From NCBI GenBank assembly GCA_050944855.1, contig JBMNRU010000026.1, positions 1-34,765 of the forward strand: a stretch of DNA of 34,765 bases. The letters run 5' to 3'. Under the pieces are notes generated by a model that saw only the letters and a list, made by a program, of their open reading frames with translations, made no database searches and was not told the DNA's origin. Shown here piece after piece: positions 25,191 to 33,464 of the stretch. Each line of letters begins with the position of its first letter. Positions within the stretch are counted from its first letter, which is position 1. A program made the translations under genes and the position numbers. The stretch is from Lactonifactor sp050944855 (GTDB lineage Bacteria; Bacillota; Clostridia; Lachnospirales; Lachnospiraceae).

Positions 25191-27023
25191 ATGGACAAAA
25201 CTCAGAAAATTCAGTGGGGACGGCTGATTCGTAAGCTGTCTCCCTATATGATAATAAAAGGAATCCGCTATCTGCGCCATTTTGGTTTGAAAGAGTTCTG
25301 GATAAGACTGCAGGAACGTTTTGAACCGGAAGAGATTCCTTACGGGCCCTGGTTTTTGGAAGGGATGCCCACAGAAGAGGAATTAGAAGCGCAAAGGGCG
25401 AAACAATGGGAATATCAGCCTAAGATCAGTATTCTGGTGCCGGCGTATCGTACACCGGAAGAATATCTGCGGCAGATGATAAAATCGGTACAGGCACAGA
25501 CTTATGGAAACTGGGAATTATGTATCGCAAATGCCAGTCCCGAGGATGAACAGATGTGTGCAGTCCTGAAGAAATATGCAGCTTCGGATAAGCGGATCTG
25601 TGTCCAAAATCTTCTGGAAAATAAGGGGATTGCGGACAATACCAATGCAGCCATCGCTATGGCGTCGGGAGAGTATATCGGACTTTTAGATCATGATGAT
25701 GCTCTGGCACCCCAGGCTCTTTACGAGATCGTAAAGGCGCTGAATGGGCAGCAAAAGGCAGATGTGATCTATACGGATGAAGATAAGATATCTGCGGATC
25801 TTAAGGAACATTTTGCCCCCAATCTGAAACCGGACTTTAATCTGGATCTGCTGCGCAGCAATAATTATATCTGCCATTTTTTTGTGTGCAGACGTACTCT
25901 TGCAGAGGCAGTGGGAGGATTTTCTAAGGAATATGATGGTGCGCAGGACTATGATTTTATTTTTCGCTGTGTAGAAGCGGCGGAGTGTATTTTGCATATA
26001 CCTGAGATCTTGTATCATTGGAGAACACATCAGGCTTCCACAGCGGATAATCCTCTCAGTAAGATGTATGCCTTTGATGCGGGACAGAGGGCTATTGAGG
26101 CGCATTTGAGACGTATGGGAGAGGAAGGGACGGTAAGCAAACTGCCGGATCTCGGGTTTTACCGGGTGAAGTATCCAGTCAAAGGAAGCCCGCTGGTCTC
26201 CATTATTATTCCGAACAGAGACGAAAAAGAAACCCTTCAGACCTGTCTGGAGTCCATTTTTGAGAAAACATCCTATGAGCATTATGAGATTATTATTGTA
26301 GAGAACAACAGCACGAGTCCGGAAATTTTTGCTTATTATGAAGAATTGAAAAAACGGGGAAATGTCCGGGTGGTTGTCTGGGATCAGGCGTTTAATTATT
26401 CTGCTATCAATAATTATGGCATTACTTTTGCAAAAGGAGAGTATTATCTGTTGCTAAATAATGATACAGCGGTGATTACACCTGACTGGATAGAGGAGAT
26501 GCTGGGCAACTGCCAGCGCAGTCAGGTAGGGATTACCGGTGTGAAGCTGTTTTACCCGGATGATACCATTCAGCATGCAGGATGTATCGTCGGCATGGGC
26601 GGTGTGGCAGGTCATATGTTTGTGGACATGCAAAGGGAGCGTTCCGGGTATCTGCACAAAGCGTCGTTACAGCAGAACTTAAGCGCAGTGACGGCAGCCT
26701 GTATGATGATTACCCGGGAGGCGTTTGAAACGGCAGGGGGATTTACGGAAGAATTACAGGTGGCTTTTAATGATGTGGATTTGTGTTTGAAGGTGAGAAA
26801 AGCCGGATACCTGATCGTATATGATCCTTTTGTACAGCTATATCATTATGAGTCGAAAAGCCGGGGAGCCGAGGACAGCAAAGAAAAAGTAAGAAGATTT
26901 CAGCGTGAGATTGCCTATATGCGCAGTCATTGGACTGCAATTTTGAAAACAGGAGATCCGTACTATAATCCGAATCTCTCCCTTACAAAGTGGAATTATT
27001 CGCTGAAGCCCCGTGAAAAATAG
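25191..27023 (+). CDS. Double GT2 glycosyltransferase
   Basis: A 610-residue protein without the N-terminal beta-domains of its relative at 18802. A basic, amphipathic start (KLSPYMIIKGIRYLRHFGLKE) may touch the membrane. Domain A (about 79-320) has ILVPAYRTPEEYLR, LLDHDDALAP, YTDEDKIS and GAQDYDFIFR. Domain B (about 334-600) has IIIPNRDEKE, LLNNDTAVIT, QHAGCIVGMGG and FNDVDLCLKV, ending GDPYYNPNLSL. Both sets of metal-binding Asp are intact. Close similarity along both domains to the 18802 protein shows a paralogous pair, and the gene at 13615 is a more distant third. AAAGGA at 25175-25180 is the ribosome site. It is the first gene after the long structured leader and is followed 20 nt later by another GT2 gene, with which it should be co-expressed. 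Linkages are unknown. Confidence 0.9.
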   Translation: MDKTQKIQWGRLIRKLSPYMIIKGIRYLRHFGLKEFWIRLQERFEPEEIPYGPWFLEGMPTEEELEAQRAKQWEYQPKISILVPAYRTPEEYLRQMIKSVQAQTYGNWELCIANASPEDEQMCAVLKKYAASDKRICVQNLLENKGIADNTNAAIAMASGEYIGLLDHDDALAPQALYEIVKALNGQQKADVIYTDEDKISADLKEHFAPNLKPDFNLDLLRSNNYICHFFVCRRTLAEAVGGFSKEYDGAQDYDFIFRCVEAAECILHIPEILYHWRTHQASTADNPLSKMYAFDAGQRAIEAHLRRMGEEGTVSKLPDLGFYRVKYPVKGSPLVSIIIPNRDEKETLQTCLESIFEKTSYEHYEIIIVENNSTSPEIFAYYEELKKRGNVRVVVWDQAFNYSAINNYGITFAKGEYYLLLNNDTAVITPDWIEEMLGNCQRSQVGITGVKLFYPDDTIQHAGCIVGMGGVAGHMFVDMQRERSGYLHKASLQQNLSAVTAACMMITREAFETAGGFTEELQVAFNDVDLCLKVRKAGYLIVYDPFVQLYHYESKSRGAEDSKEKVRRFQREIAYMRSHWTAILKTGDPYYNPNLSLTKWNYSLKPREK

Positions 27024-27043
27024 AGATTGTTGAGGAAAGCAAA

Positions 27044-28009
27044 ATGCAGGAAGTAACTGTAATCATACCTAATTTCAACGGTATGGCTTATATAGAAAAA
27101 TGTCTGGAATCACTGCAGCATCAAAGTGAGCCGGATTTTGCAGTCATTGTAGTAGATAATGGTTCTGCAGATGGAAGCGACAGGCTGGTAGAAAAAAAGT
27201 TTCCCAAGGTATGTTTGCTGCGACTGGGAGATAACTTTGGTTTCTGCCGTGCAGTGAATGAAGGAATTTATGCATCGAAAACCCCTTATGTGATCTTGCT
27301 GAACAATGACACGGAAGTGGAAAGAGATTTTGTACGGGAGCTGTTGGCAGCGATTAAAAAGAATCCCCGAAGGTTTTCCTGTGGGGCAAAGATGGTGCAG
27401 TACAGGGACAGAAGTAAGATGGATGATGCAGGTAATCTGTATTGCGCACTGGGCTGGGCATTTGCCAGAGGACAGGGAAAATCGCTGGAGGCTTATGAAC
27501 AGGAGAAGCAGGTTTTTGCCTGCTGTGCAGGGGCGGCTATTTATTCCCGTGCTGTGATGGAAAAAATCGGGTATTTTGATGAGGCCCATTTTGCCTATCT
27601 GGAAGATACGGATATTGGCTATCGGGCCAGGATTTATGGATATCAGAATGTGTATGCGCCGAAAGCGGTCGTATATCATTACGGAAGCGGAACCAGCGGA
27701 TCCCGTTACAATCTGTTTAAAGTGCGCTATTCGTCCAGAAATAATGTGTATTTGATTTACAAGAATATGCCGGTTTTGCAGTTGCTTTGGAATCTGCCGC
27801 TTATCGTACTGGGATTTGTAATAAAAGCTGTTTTTTTCACACGAAAAGGTTTTGGAAAGGAATATCTTGCCGGTATTAAAAATGGGATTGATCTTTCTGT
27901 GAAGGGCAGAAAAAATGGAAAAAAGGTGAAATTCGAGAAAAAAAATCTTTCTCATTATTTTCATATTCAGTGGGAATTGTATTTTAATATGGTGAGAAGG
28001 CTGCTGTAA
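27044..28009 (+). CDS. GT2 rhamnosyltransferase-like enzyme (WbbL/RfbF group)
   Basis: A 321-residue GT2 protein of the group that includes dTDP-rhamnosyltransferases. VIIPNFNGMAYIEKCLESL opens the fold; VVDNGSADGSD, GDNFGFCRAVNEG, LLNNDTEVE (metal motif, D89) and the later YLEDTDIGYRARIYGY, where the catalytic base is expected, are all present. KAVVYHYGSGTSG is typical of this group. Near the C-terminus a hydrophobic stretch (about 239-260) suggests membrane association. TGAGGAA at 27031-27037 is the ribosome site. The gene is the last of the 25191 operon, since a new promoter begins within a few bases of its stop. With dTDP-rhamnose genes upstream, rhamnose transfer is the best guess, but donor choice cannot be proven from sequence. 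Confidence 0.85.
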   Translation: MQEVTVIIPNFNGMAYIEKCLESLQHQSEPDFAVIVVDNGSADGSDRLVEKKFPKVCLLRLGDNFGFCRAVNEGIYASKTPYVILLNNDTEVERDFVRELLAAIKKNPRRFSCGAKMVQYRDRSKMDDAGNLYCALGWAFARGQGKSLEAYEQEKQVFACCAGAAIYSRAVMEKIGYFDEAHFAYLEDTDIGYRARIYGYQNVYAPKAVVYHYGSGTSGSRYNLFKVRYSSRNNVYLIYKNMPVLQLLWNLPLIVLGFVIKAVFFTRKGFGKEYLAGIKNGIDLSVKGRKNGKKVKFEKKNLSHYFHIQWELYFNMVRRLL

Positions 28010-28012
28010 TAC

Positions 28013-28041
28013 TTGCCGTTTTTGTCATAAAGAGGTATAAT
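28013..28041 (+). promoter_or_regulatory. Promoter of the wall-binding transglutaminase-like gene
   Basis: TTGCCG (28013-28018), a 17-nt spacer and a perfect TATAAT (28036-28041). Start expected near 28048, giving a leader of about 25 nt ahead of ATG 28073 with GGAGGA at 28061-28066. Confidence 0.85.
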
Positions 28042-28072
28042 CAGAACGAAATTATCTTATGGAGGATACGAT

Positions 28073-29578
28073 ATGAAAAAGAAAGGGAAGATGTTTACGG
28101 CCATGTTGCTGGCGGTTTTATTGGGATGTGAAATGTCTGTCACAGTTATGGCTGCACAGATGGATGAGAATATTTCCCCGGATTCCACATTCACGCAAGA
28201 GGTGAATGAGAATGACATTCTGGGTGAACCTCAGAATCCTGAGGGAGAGGACGGAAAACAAGAGGACGTCAAAACAGAGGATTCCGGAAACGGCGAGAAT
28301 ACCGAAACAGAGGAAAGTACCGGCGATATCGGAAAGAAAGAGCCGCCGGTTTTAAAAGGAATCTGGCATCAGGACGGAAAAGGCTGGTGGTACGAGAATC
28401 CGGACGGCAGCTATTCGGCAGGCAAGTGGCAGCTGATCGACGAAGAAATGTATTATTTTAATGCGGAAGGCTATATGCTGACCGGCTGGCAGTATTATAA
28501 AAATATCTGGTATTATCTGGATGGAAGCGGAGCGATGGCAACAGGCTGGCTGAACCTGGGAGGTACCTGGTATTATATGAATCAGGACGGAGCGATGCAG
28601 ACAGGCTGGGCATTGGTTGGCGATACCTGGTATTATCTGCAGGAAAGCGGGGCCATGCAGACGGGCTGGCTGTACCGTAAGAATATCTGGTATTATCTGG
28701 ATGGAAGCGGAGCGATGGTGACAGGCTGGCTGAATCTGGGCGGCACCTGGTACTATATGAATCAGGATGGAGCGATGCAGACAGGCTGGGCATTGGTTGG
28801 CGACACCTGGTATTATCTGGATGGAAGCGGAGCCATGCAGACGGGCTGGCTGTATTTGAAGAATGTCTGGTATTATCTGGATGGAAGCGGAGCGATGGCG
28901 ACAGGCTGGCTGAATCTGGGAGGTACCTGGTATTATATGAATCAGGATGGAGCGATGCAGACCGGCTGGGTATTTGTGAAGGGCGAATGGTATTACTTAA
29001 GCGGAAGCGGAGCGATGGCAACAGGCTGGCTGCATGATGGCAAACACTGGTATTATCTGTATCCGAGTGGCGCAATGGCAAAGAACACTGTGATCGATGG
29101 CTATACCATTGAGGCAGATGGTATCTGGGAAGATCCAACAAGTGCTTTGTTGCAGCAGCTGGTGGATCAGGTCATTGCCCAGCAGACAACAGCGGCCATG
29201 AGTCAGGAAGGTAAGCTAAGAGCATTATATCAGTATATGAGCAGCCGTTCTGTCTTTACTTATCGTAGGATTTATCCCCTGCAGGATTTGTTTGAGGGAT
29301 GGGAAGTTGTCAATGCATATGAGATGCTTTCCACTCACAGTGGCAACTGTTATCACTTTGGATCTGCATTTGGCATGCTGGCAAGAGGTATCGGATATGA
29401 TGCCAGAATTATCAACGGACAGATCACTGCTGCCAGAGGCGGATTTACACCTCACTGCTGGGTAGAGATTGACATGAATGGCGTTACATATCTGTTTGAC
29501 TGCGAAATGGAGCATGCAAAAGGATATGATTTATACAAAAAAACATACGGAAGTGTAGGCCTGACTTATTTAAAATAA
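28073..29578 (+). CDS. Secreted wall-binding-repeat protein with transglutaminase-like domain
   Basis: A 501-residue exported protein. A signal peptide (residues 1-28, cleavage near MAA) precedes an acidic linker (about 30-95, rich in Glu and Asp). Residues about 96-345 are choline/cell-wall-binding-type repeats of 20 residues (GW...WYY...GAM), about twelve in all. Residues 355-501 form a transglutaminase-like domain with a full Cys-His-Asp set: C426 in HSGNCYHF, H461 in FTPHCWVEI and D476 in YLFDCEM. Such domains act as cysteine peptidases, amidases or cross-linkers; which one cannot be decided. The repeats should hold the enzyme on the wall or on a choline-like decoration of a polymer. It has its own promoter and an intrinsic terminator, so it is a separate unit within the polysaccharide region. 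Confidence 0.9.
   Translation: MKKKGKMFTAMLLAVLLGCEMSVTVMAAQMDENISPDSTFTQEVNENDILGEPQNPEGEDGKQEDVKTEDSGNGENTETEESTGDIGKKEPPVLKGIWHQDGKGWWYENPDGSYSAGKWQLIDEEMYYFNAEGYMLTGWQYYKNIWYYLDGSGAMATGWLNLGGTWYYMNQDGAMQTGWALVGDTWYYLQESGAMQTGWLYRKNIWYYLDGSGAMVTGWLNLGGTWYYMNQDGAMQTGWALVGDTWYYLDGSGAMQTGWLYLKNVWYYLDGSGAMATGWLNLGGTWYYMNQDGAMQTGWVFVKGEWYYLSGSGAMATGWLHDGKHWYYLYPSGAMAKNTVIDGYTIEADGIWEDPTSALLQQLVDQVIAQQTTAAMSQEGKLRALYQYMSSRSVFTYRRIYPLQDLFEGWEVVNAYEMLSTHSGNCYHFGSAFGMLARGIGYDARIINGQITAARGGFTPHCWVEIDMNGVTYLFDCEMEHAKGYDLYKKTYGSVGLTYLK
28517..29056 (+). repeat. Three 180-bp higher-order repeats in the wall-binding gene
   Basis: The 60-bp wall-binding units are arranged in sets of three. Units at 28517-28696, 28697-28876 and 28877-29056 line up exactly at 180-bp spacing with few differences, more in the last 120 bp of the third copy. 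This implies recent duplication or gene conversion of three-motif blocks, and copy number could vary between strains. Confidence 0.88.
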
Positions 29579-29597
29579 TGGATAAGACAGCATATGA

Positions 29598-29632
29598 GGC
29601 TGCTGCGAAGATATTTGCAGCAGCCCCGTTTT
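29598..29632 (+). terminator. Hairpin terminator after the wall-binding gene
   Basis: A 12-bp stem, GGCTGCTGCGAA (29598-29609) with TTTGCAGCAGCC (29614-29625, one G-U), loop GATA, followed by CCGTTTT. The T-run is short, so termination may be partial; read-through would reach the MBOAT gene, for which I see no good separate promoter. Confidence 0.7.
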
Positions 29633-29661
29633 GGTTACAAATGAAGGGATAAAGATAAAGT

Positions 29662-31059
29662 ATGATTTTTAGTTCATTGACATTTCTTTGTGTATTTCTG
29701 CCCATTGTATTTCTTTTGTATTTATGCGCACCGGGGATCCGGGCAAAGAACATTCTGTTGATAGCTGCCAGCCTGCTGTTTTACGCATATGGGGAACCGG
29801 TGTATGTATTTTTGATGCTTTTTTGCACGTTTGGCAATTATCTTCTGGCTTTGCTGGTCAGTCGTGTGAAAGGCCGAAAGCTATGGCTTGCATTGGCGGT
29901 TACAGGAAATCTGTGTATGCTGGGCGTGTTTAAATACTCCGGCTTTTTGGTTACGCAGATCAATGCGGTATTTTCCCTGGAACTGCCCGTTCCGGAGATT
30001 ACGCTGCCCATTGGTATTTCATTTTTTACTTTTCAGGCAATGTCCTATGTCATTGATGTATACCAGGGGAAAGTAGAGGGTGAGAGAAATTTTGGGCGGA
30101 TTTTGCTGTATATTTCTTTTTTTCCGCAGCTGATTGCCGGCCCCATTGTAAAATATCATGACATTTCCAGGGAAATTTCTGATCGTAAGCAGACGATGCA
30201 GGGAATCAGTCTGGGTATTCGTCGTTTTGTTCTGGGCCTGTCTAAGAAGGTGTTGATCGCTAATACGATGGGACGAGTGGCAGACGCTGTATTTACTGCG
30301 CAGATAGAGTCTGTGAATATTCTGGCTGCCTGGATTGGCGCGCTGGCATACTTATTGCAGATTTATTATGATTTCAGCGGATATAGCGATATGGCCATCG
30401 GTCTGGGCAGAATGTTCGGATTTCATTTTAAAGAAAACTTTCGTTATCCATACAGTGCTGTCAGCATCAAAGATTTCTGGAGAAGATGGCATATGTCTCT
30501 ATCCGGATGGTTCCGGGAATATCTGTATTTTCCTTTGGGCGGAAACAGAAAAGGCAGGGCCCGTACCTGTCTGAATAAGATTATTGTATTTTTTTGTACC
30601 GGATTCTGGCACGGAGCAAATCTGACCTTTATTTTCTGGGGTCTGTACCATGGCTTTTTCCTTCTTCTGGAAGAATATCTGCCAAAGCCAAAACGGATTC
30701 CCGGTTTTTTAAAACATATATATGCACTGTTAGTGGTCTGTGTGGGATTCGTCATATTCCGTGCAGAAACACTGTCACAGGGATTTGCCATGATCGGCAG
30801 GATGTTTTCCGGATTTGATTTTTCTGCAGCAGCAGTTAGTTTCGCCCTGCAGCAGTGCACGCCTCTGGTCATAACCGTTTTTGTGCTGGGTGCGATAGGA
30901 AGTATGCCTGTCCTTCCGGCATTTCAGGCGAAGATCGGAAAGCAAAAAGGGTATGTGTGGGAGCCGGTTAGTTTTGTGGTATCCTTAGGACTCCTTGTTC
31001 TCTGCATGCTGAGTTTGTCTGGCGGAGGCTATAATCCATTCATTTATTTTCAGTTTTAG
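29662..31059 (+). CDS. MBOAT O-acyltransferase (AlgI/DltB-like)
   Basis: A 465-residue polytopic protein that moves acyl groups, usually acetyl, across the membrane for polysaccharide acylation. Family marks are in order: PQLIAGPIVKYHDI, YYDFSGYSDMAIGLGRMFGF, DFWRRWHMSLSGWFREY with H277, LGGNRKG, and FWHGANLTFIFWG with the invariant H317. Length and helix pattern match AlgI. ATG 29662 has only a weak upstream AAGGGA at an unusually long distance, so expression may be modest. The AlgJ-like gene follows 17 nt after the stop, reproducing the AlgI-AlgJ pairing known from alginate and other polysaccharide acetylation systems. The target is probably one of the glycans made by this region. Confidence 0.92.
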   Translation: MIFSSLTFLCVFLPIVFLLYLCAPGIRAKNILLIAASLLFYAYGEPVYVFLMLFCTFGNYLLALLVSRVKGRKLWLALAVTGNLCMLGVFKYSGFLVTQINAVFSLELPVPEITLPIGISFFTFQAMSYVIDVYQGKVEGERNFGRILLYISFFPQLIAGPIVKYHDISREISDRKQTMQGISLGIRRFVLGLSKKVLIANTMGRVADAVFTAQIESVNILAAWIGALAYLLQIYYDFSGYSDMAIGLGRMFGFHFKENFRYPYSAVSIKDFWRRWHMSLSGWFREYLYFPLGGNRKGRARTCLNKIIVFFCTGFWHGANLTFIFWGLYHGFFLLLEEYLPKPKRIPGFLKHIYALLVVCVGFVIFRAETLSQGFAMIGRMFSGFDFSAAAVSFALQQCTPLVITVFVLGAIGSMPVLPAFQAKIGKQKGYVWEPVSFVVSLGLLVLCMLSLSGGGYNPFIYFQF

Positions 31060-31076
31060 GGGAGGATGCAGAAGTT

Positions 31077-32480
31077 ATGAAAAAGATAGTAAGAATGTTA
31101 TACTGTGTTCTCTTTTTTATCCTGTGTATTTTTCCCTTTGCGGGGATGACGGTGGCGGAAAATACTGCGACAGTGGAAAACACAGAGCTGGCCGTGTTTC
31201 CAACATTAAAAGTGGAGGGAGAATGGAATCAGGATTTGTTCAGTCAGTGGGGAGAATGGTTTGAGGATCATTTTGCGTTTCGTCAGGAAATGATTACTGC
31301 CAATTCCCGGATTCGGGGAGATGTTTTTCAGGTATCGGGAGCGGCCTCTGTGATTCAGGGAACGGAGGGCTGGCTTTATTACCAGGCAACTGTGAATGAC
31401 TATCTGGCAATGGATACACTGACGGATCGGGAATTGTATAACATTGCCCATAATCTGGCTCTGATACAGGAATATGCAGAGAGTCAGGGATGTGAGTTTT
31501 TATTTACGGTGGCTCCCAATAAAAATACATTATACGGAAAACAGATGCCGTATTATGATCAGATGAAAACGGGGCAGGAGAGTAATCTGACCCGATTGGT
31601 TCCTTATCTGGAACAGGAACAGGTTGCGTATGCAGATCTTGTGGAATTGTTTAAACAGCAGGATGAAATCCTGTATCATGCCAGAGATTCCCATTGGAAT
31701 AACAAGGGAGCAGCCCTTGTGCAGGATACTCTGCTGACAGCCCTGGGAAAACGCCACAAGGATTATCTGCGGATGGAACCGGAGGTACGTGTGGATCATA
31801 TTGGCGATCTGGATACTATGGTATACCCACTTGCAACAGAGCCGGAAAAAGAATATTATTATGAAGATGCATTTACTTATTATCTGGAAGGGGAAGAAAG
31901 TGCCGTTACAGATGCTACGGTACAGACGTATAATCCCAAAGGATCCGGAAGTCTGCTGATGTATAGAGACTCCTTTGGGAATACCTTGCTTCCTTTTATG
32001 GCAAATGCATATAGAAATGGTTATTTTTCACAACTGGTACCTTATTCGTTATCCGATATTCAGAATTCTAATGCGGATACGGTTGTCATAGAAAAGGTGG
32101 AGAGACATTTGTCTGTTCTGGGCGCCCGGCCGGCAGTTATGGCGGGGCCGACAAGAGAGTTGGATGTTTCCCGGTTAAGTACGGCAAAAGAGGTGTCCGC
32201 TTCCTGTGAGGCAGAAAAAGCAGGAGAGTTCTGGAAGATCACAGGTGTTATCTTCCCATCCGTGGCAAAAGAGGACAGCCGGGTGTATGTAAGGGTCGGA
32301 GAAAACCAGAGCTATGAGTGCTTCACTGTAACAACAACGTTGGAAGGGAACATATATGATTATGGCTATCAGATTTATCTGACGCAGCAGGAGATTCCGG
32401 ATCCCTCTGCGAAGATAGAAGTGATCGTAGAAGATAAAGAGGGCCTGCAGATCGTGTATACTGCAGAAAATGGCCTGTAA
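31077..32480 (+). CDS. AlgJ/DHHW-like SGNH acyl-transfer protein
   Basis: A 467-residue protein with one N-terminal membrane helix (about 5-25) and a large outside domain. The HFAFRQEMI start, EGWLYYQATVND and FLFTVAPNKNTLYG segments resemble the DHHW/AlgJ group. The Asp-His of the active site is in DSHWN (D204, H206), replacing the more common DxHW spelling by one residue type only, and the Ser nucleophile is S299 in YRDSFG, so the catalytic set is intact. Residues after about 350 form an extra beta-rich domain. With the MBOAT protein it should pass acetyl groups to a polysaccharide outside the cell. GGGGAGGA upstream of ATG 31077 gives a strong ribosome site. The lipoprotein gene follows directly. 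Confidence 0.85.
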   Translation: MKKIVRMLYCVLFFILCIFPFAGMTVAENTATVENTELAVFPTLKVEGEWNQDLFSQWGEWFEDHFAFRQEMITANSRIRGDVFQVSGAASVIQGTEGWLYYQATVNDYLAMDTLTDRELYNIAHNLALIQEYAESQGCEFLFTVAPNKNTLYGKQMPYYDQMKTGQESNLTRLVPYLEQEQVAYADLVELFKQQDEILYHARDSHWNNKGAALVQDTLLTALGKRHKDYLRMEPEVRVDHIGDLDTMVYPLATEPEKEYYYEDAFTYYLEGEESAVTDATVQTYNPKGSGSLLMYRDSFGNTLLPFMANAYRNGYFSQLVPYSLSDIQNSNADTVVIEKVERHLSVLGARPAVMAGPTRELDVSRLSTAKEVSASCEAEKAGEFWKITGVIFPSVAKEDSRVYVRVGENQSYECFTVTTTLEGNIYDYGYQIYLTQQEIPDPSAKIEVIVEDKEGLQIVYTAENGL

Positions 32481-32502
32481 AAGAAAGGAGTCGAATGACA
32501 AG

Positions 32503-33354
32503 ATGATGAAAAAATGTTTTGCCTGGCTGCTGACAGCAGTACTTGCTATGGGCATGCTGGCTGGATGCCAGAAAGAAGAAAAGGTGCAGGAAGAACCTGT
32601 GCAGGAGGAGCCGGCTGAGGCAGAAGAACCCGAGGAACCGGAAGTGATTACCTTAGGAGAAGAAAGTCCGGATGCCATTGCTCTGTATTTTAAGAACAGT
32701 ACCGGAAAGGAGCTGACGGACTACTGGATGCGTGCGTCAGCAGCTGCAGAAGAAGGCACTGAAACAGAGGAAAATGACTGGGGAGACAGCATGATGCCGG
32801 AAGAAGTGACTGTACCGGCAGGAGAAGTATTTTTAGTCTATTATCTGCCGGAGGAAAGTACAGAAACTACGGAGGATAAGCTGTTGTGCGACATTTCCTG
32901 GGGATATGGCGACGGCAGTTATATAGAAGTGGACGAAGTAGACGTTTTAGAGCCGGATATGACCAATGATCAGTATATCGAGTTATGTACGGATACAGAA
33001 GCTTCTTATGTGAAGTATATCAGCACGTATACGGGAGAAGCAGTAGATAATAAAGAGGCTGTGCTGGCTAAAATGGCATCGGAGCTGGAGGTTGTGCAGG
33101 CGGAAGTGTTAGAAGAGGAAGAAGAACAGGAAGAGTCAACGCCCAGTCAGTCATCCTCTTCTAATAAGAGTTCTTCTGCTGGTAATTCTTCTTCCAGCAG
33201 CTCTTCCTCTGACAGTTCTTCTGAGGATACGTCTTCTTCAGAGTCTTCCGCAGACTATCAGGATACACAGCAGTCATCAGGGGCTTCGGATGATATCACG
33301 GAAGAGTGTGGCCATTATTATGATGCCGCAGGGAATGAGGTATTCCCGGAATAA
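32503..33354 (+). CDS. Acidic, Ser-rich lipoprotein of unknown function
   Basis: A 283-residue predicted lipoprotein. ATG 32503 (or ATG 32506) follows AAAGGAG at 32484-32490; the earlier in-frame ATG overlaps the previous gene. The signal MMKKCFAWLLTAVLAMGMLAGC ends in a clear lipobox LAGC. A Glu/Pro-rich spacer (about 22-48) leads to a domain (about 50-185) with IALYFKNSTGKELTDYW and LLCDISWGYGDGSYIEVDEV, which I do not recognise. Then an acidic stretch and a Ser-rich tail (about 205-260) end in ECGHYYDAAGNEVFPE. The domain reads like a small beta-sandwich. It is co-transcribed with the acylation pair by spacing (22 nt) and may help hold or guide that system; this is inference. Confidence 0.75.
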   Translation: MMKKCFAWLLTAVLAMGMLAGCQKEEKVQEEPVQEEPAEAEEPEEPEVITLGEESPDAIALYFKNSTGKELTDYWMRASAAAEEGTETEENDWGDSMMPEEVTVPAGEVFLVYYLPEESTETTEDKLLCDISWGYGDGSYIEVDEVDVLEPDMTNDQYIELCTDTEASYVKYISTYTGEAVDNKEAVLAKMASELEVVQAEVLEEEEEQEESTPSQSSSSNKSSSAGNSSSSSSSSDSSSEDTSSSESSADYQDTQQSSGASDDITEECGHYYDAAGNEVFPE

Positions 33355-33396
33355 ATTCCGGAGTCTTGTAAGGCGGGCAGTTTATAAAATATTTAG

Positions 33397-33425
33397 TTGC
33401 CCTTTAAAATGTTTTAGTGTATATT
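33397..33425 (+). promoter_or_regulatory. Promoter of the sugar-phosphate transferase gene
   Basis: TTGCCC (33397-33402), 17-nt spacer, TATATT (33420-33425). Start near 33432, leaving about 33 nt before the TTG start at 33465. Confidence 0.7.
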
Positions 33426-33464
33426 AGTAATGATGTAAAAGACGACGAATGAAGGTGATAAACA

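Noticed and set aside
24635..25198. A 187-codon - strand open frame covering the whole intergenic region upstream of the MFS gene
   Set aside because: It has no ribosome site at its start, overlaps the starts of both neighbouring genes, matches no family I recognise and runs through the nested inverted repeats, so it looks like chance.
27110..27964. A 284-codon - strand open frame
   Set aside because: It is opposite a clear GT2 gene with intact motifs and its own translation has no family pattern.
28517..29056. The regularly spaced 60/180-bp repeats as a possible CRISPR array
   Set aside because: The units have no unique spacers, are in frame and encode the well-known wall-binding motif.
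28458..29141. A 227-codon - strand open frame rich in Ser, Pro and Arg
   Set aside because: It is the mirror of the wall-binding repeats at 28073-29578; its composition follows from those codons.
33346..33361. CCGGAA-TAAA-TTCCGG hairpin at the end of the lipoprotein gene as an intrinsic terminator
   Set aside because: The stem is only 6 bp, overlaps the stop codon and has no T-run after it; a partial effect cannot be excluded.
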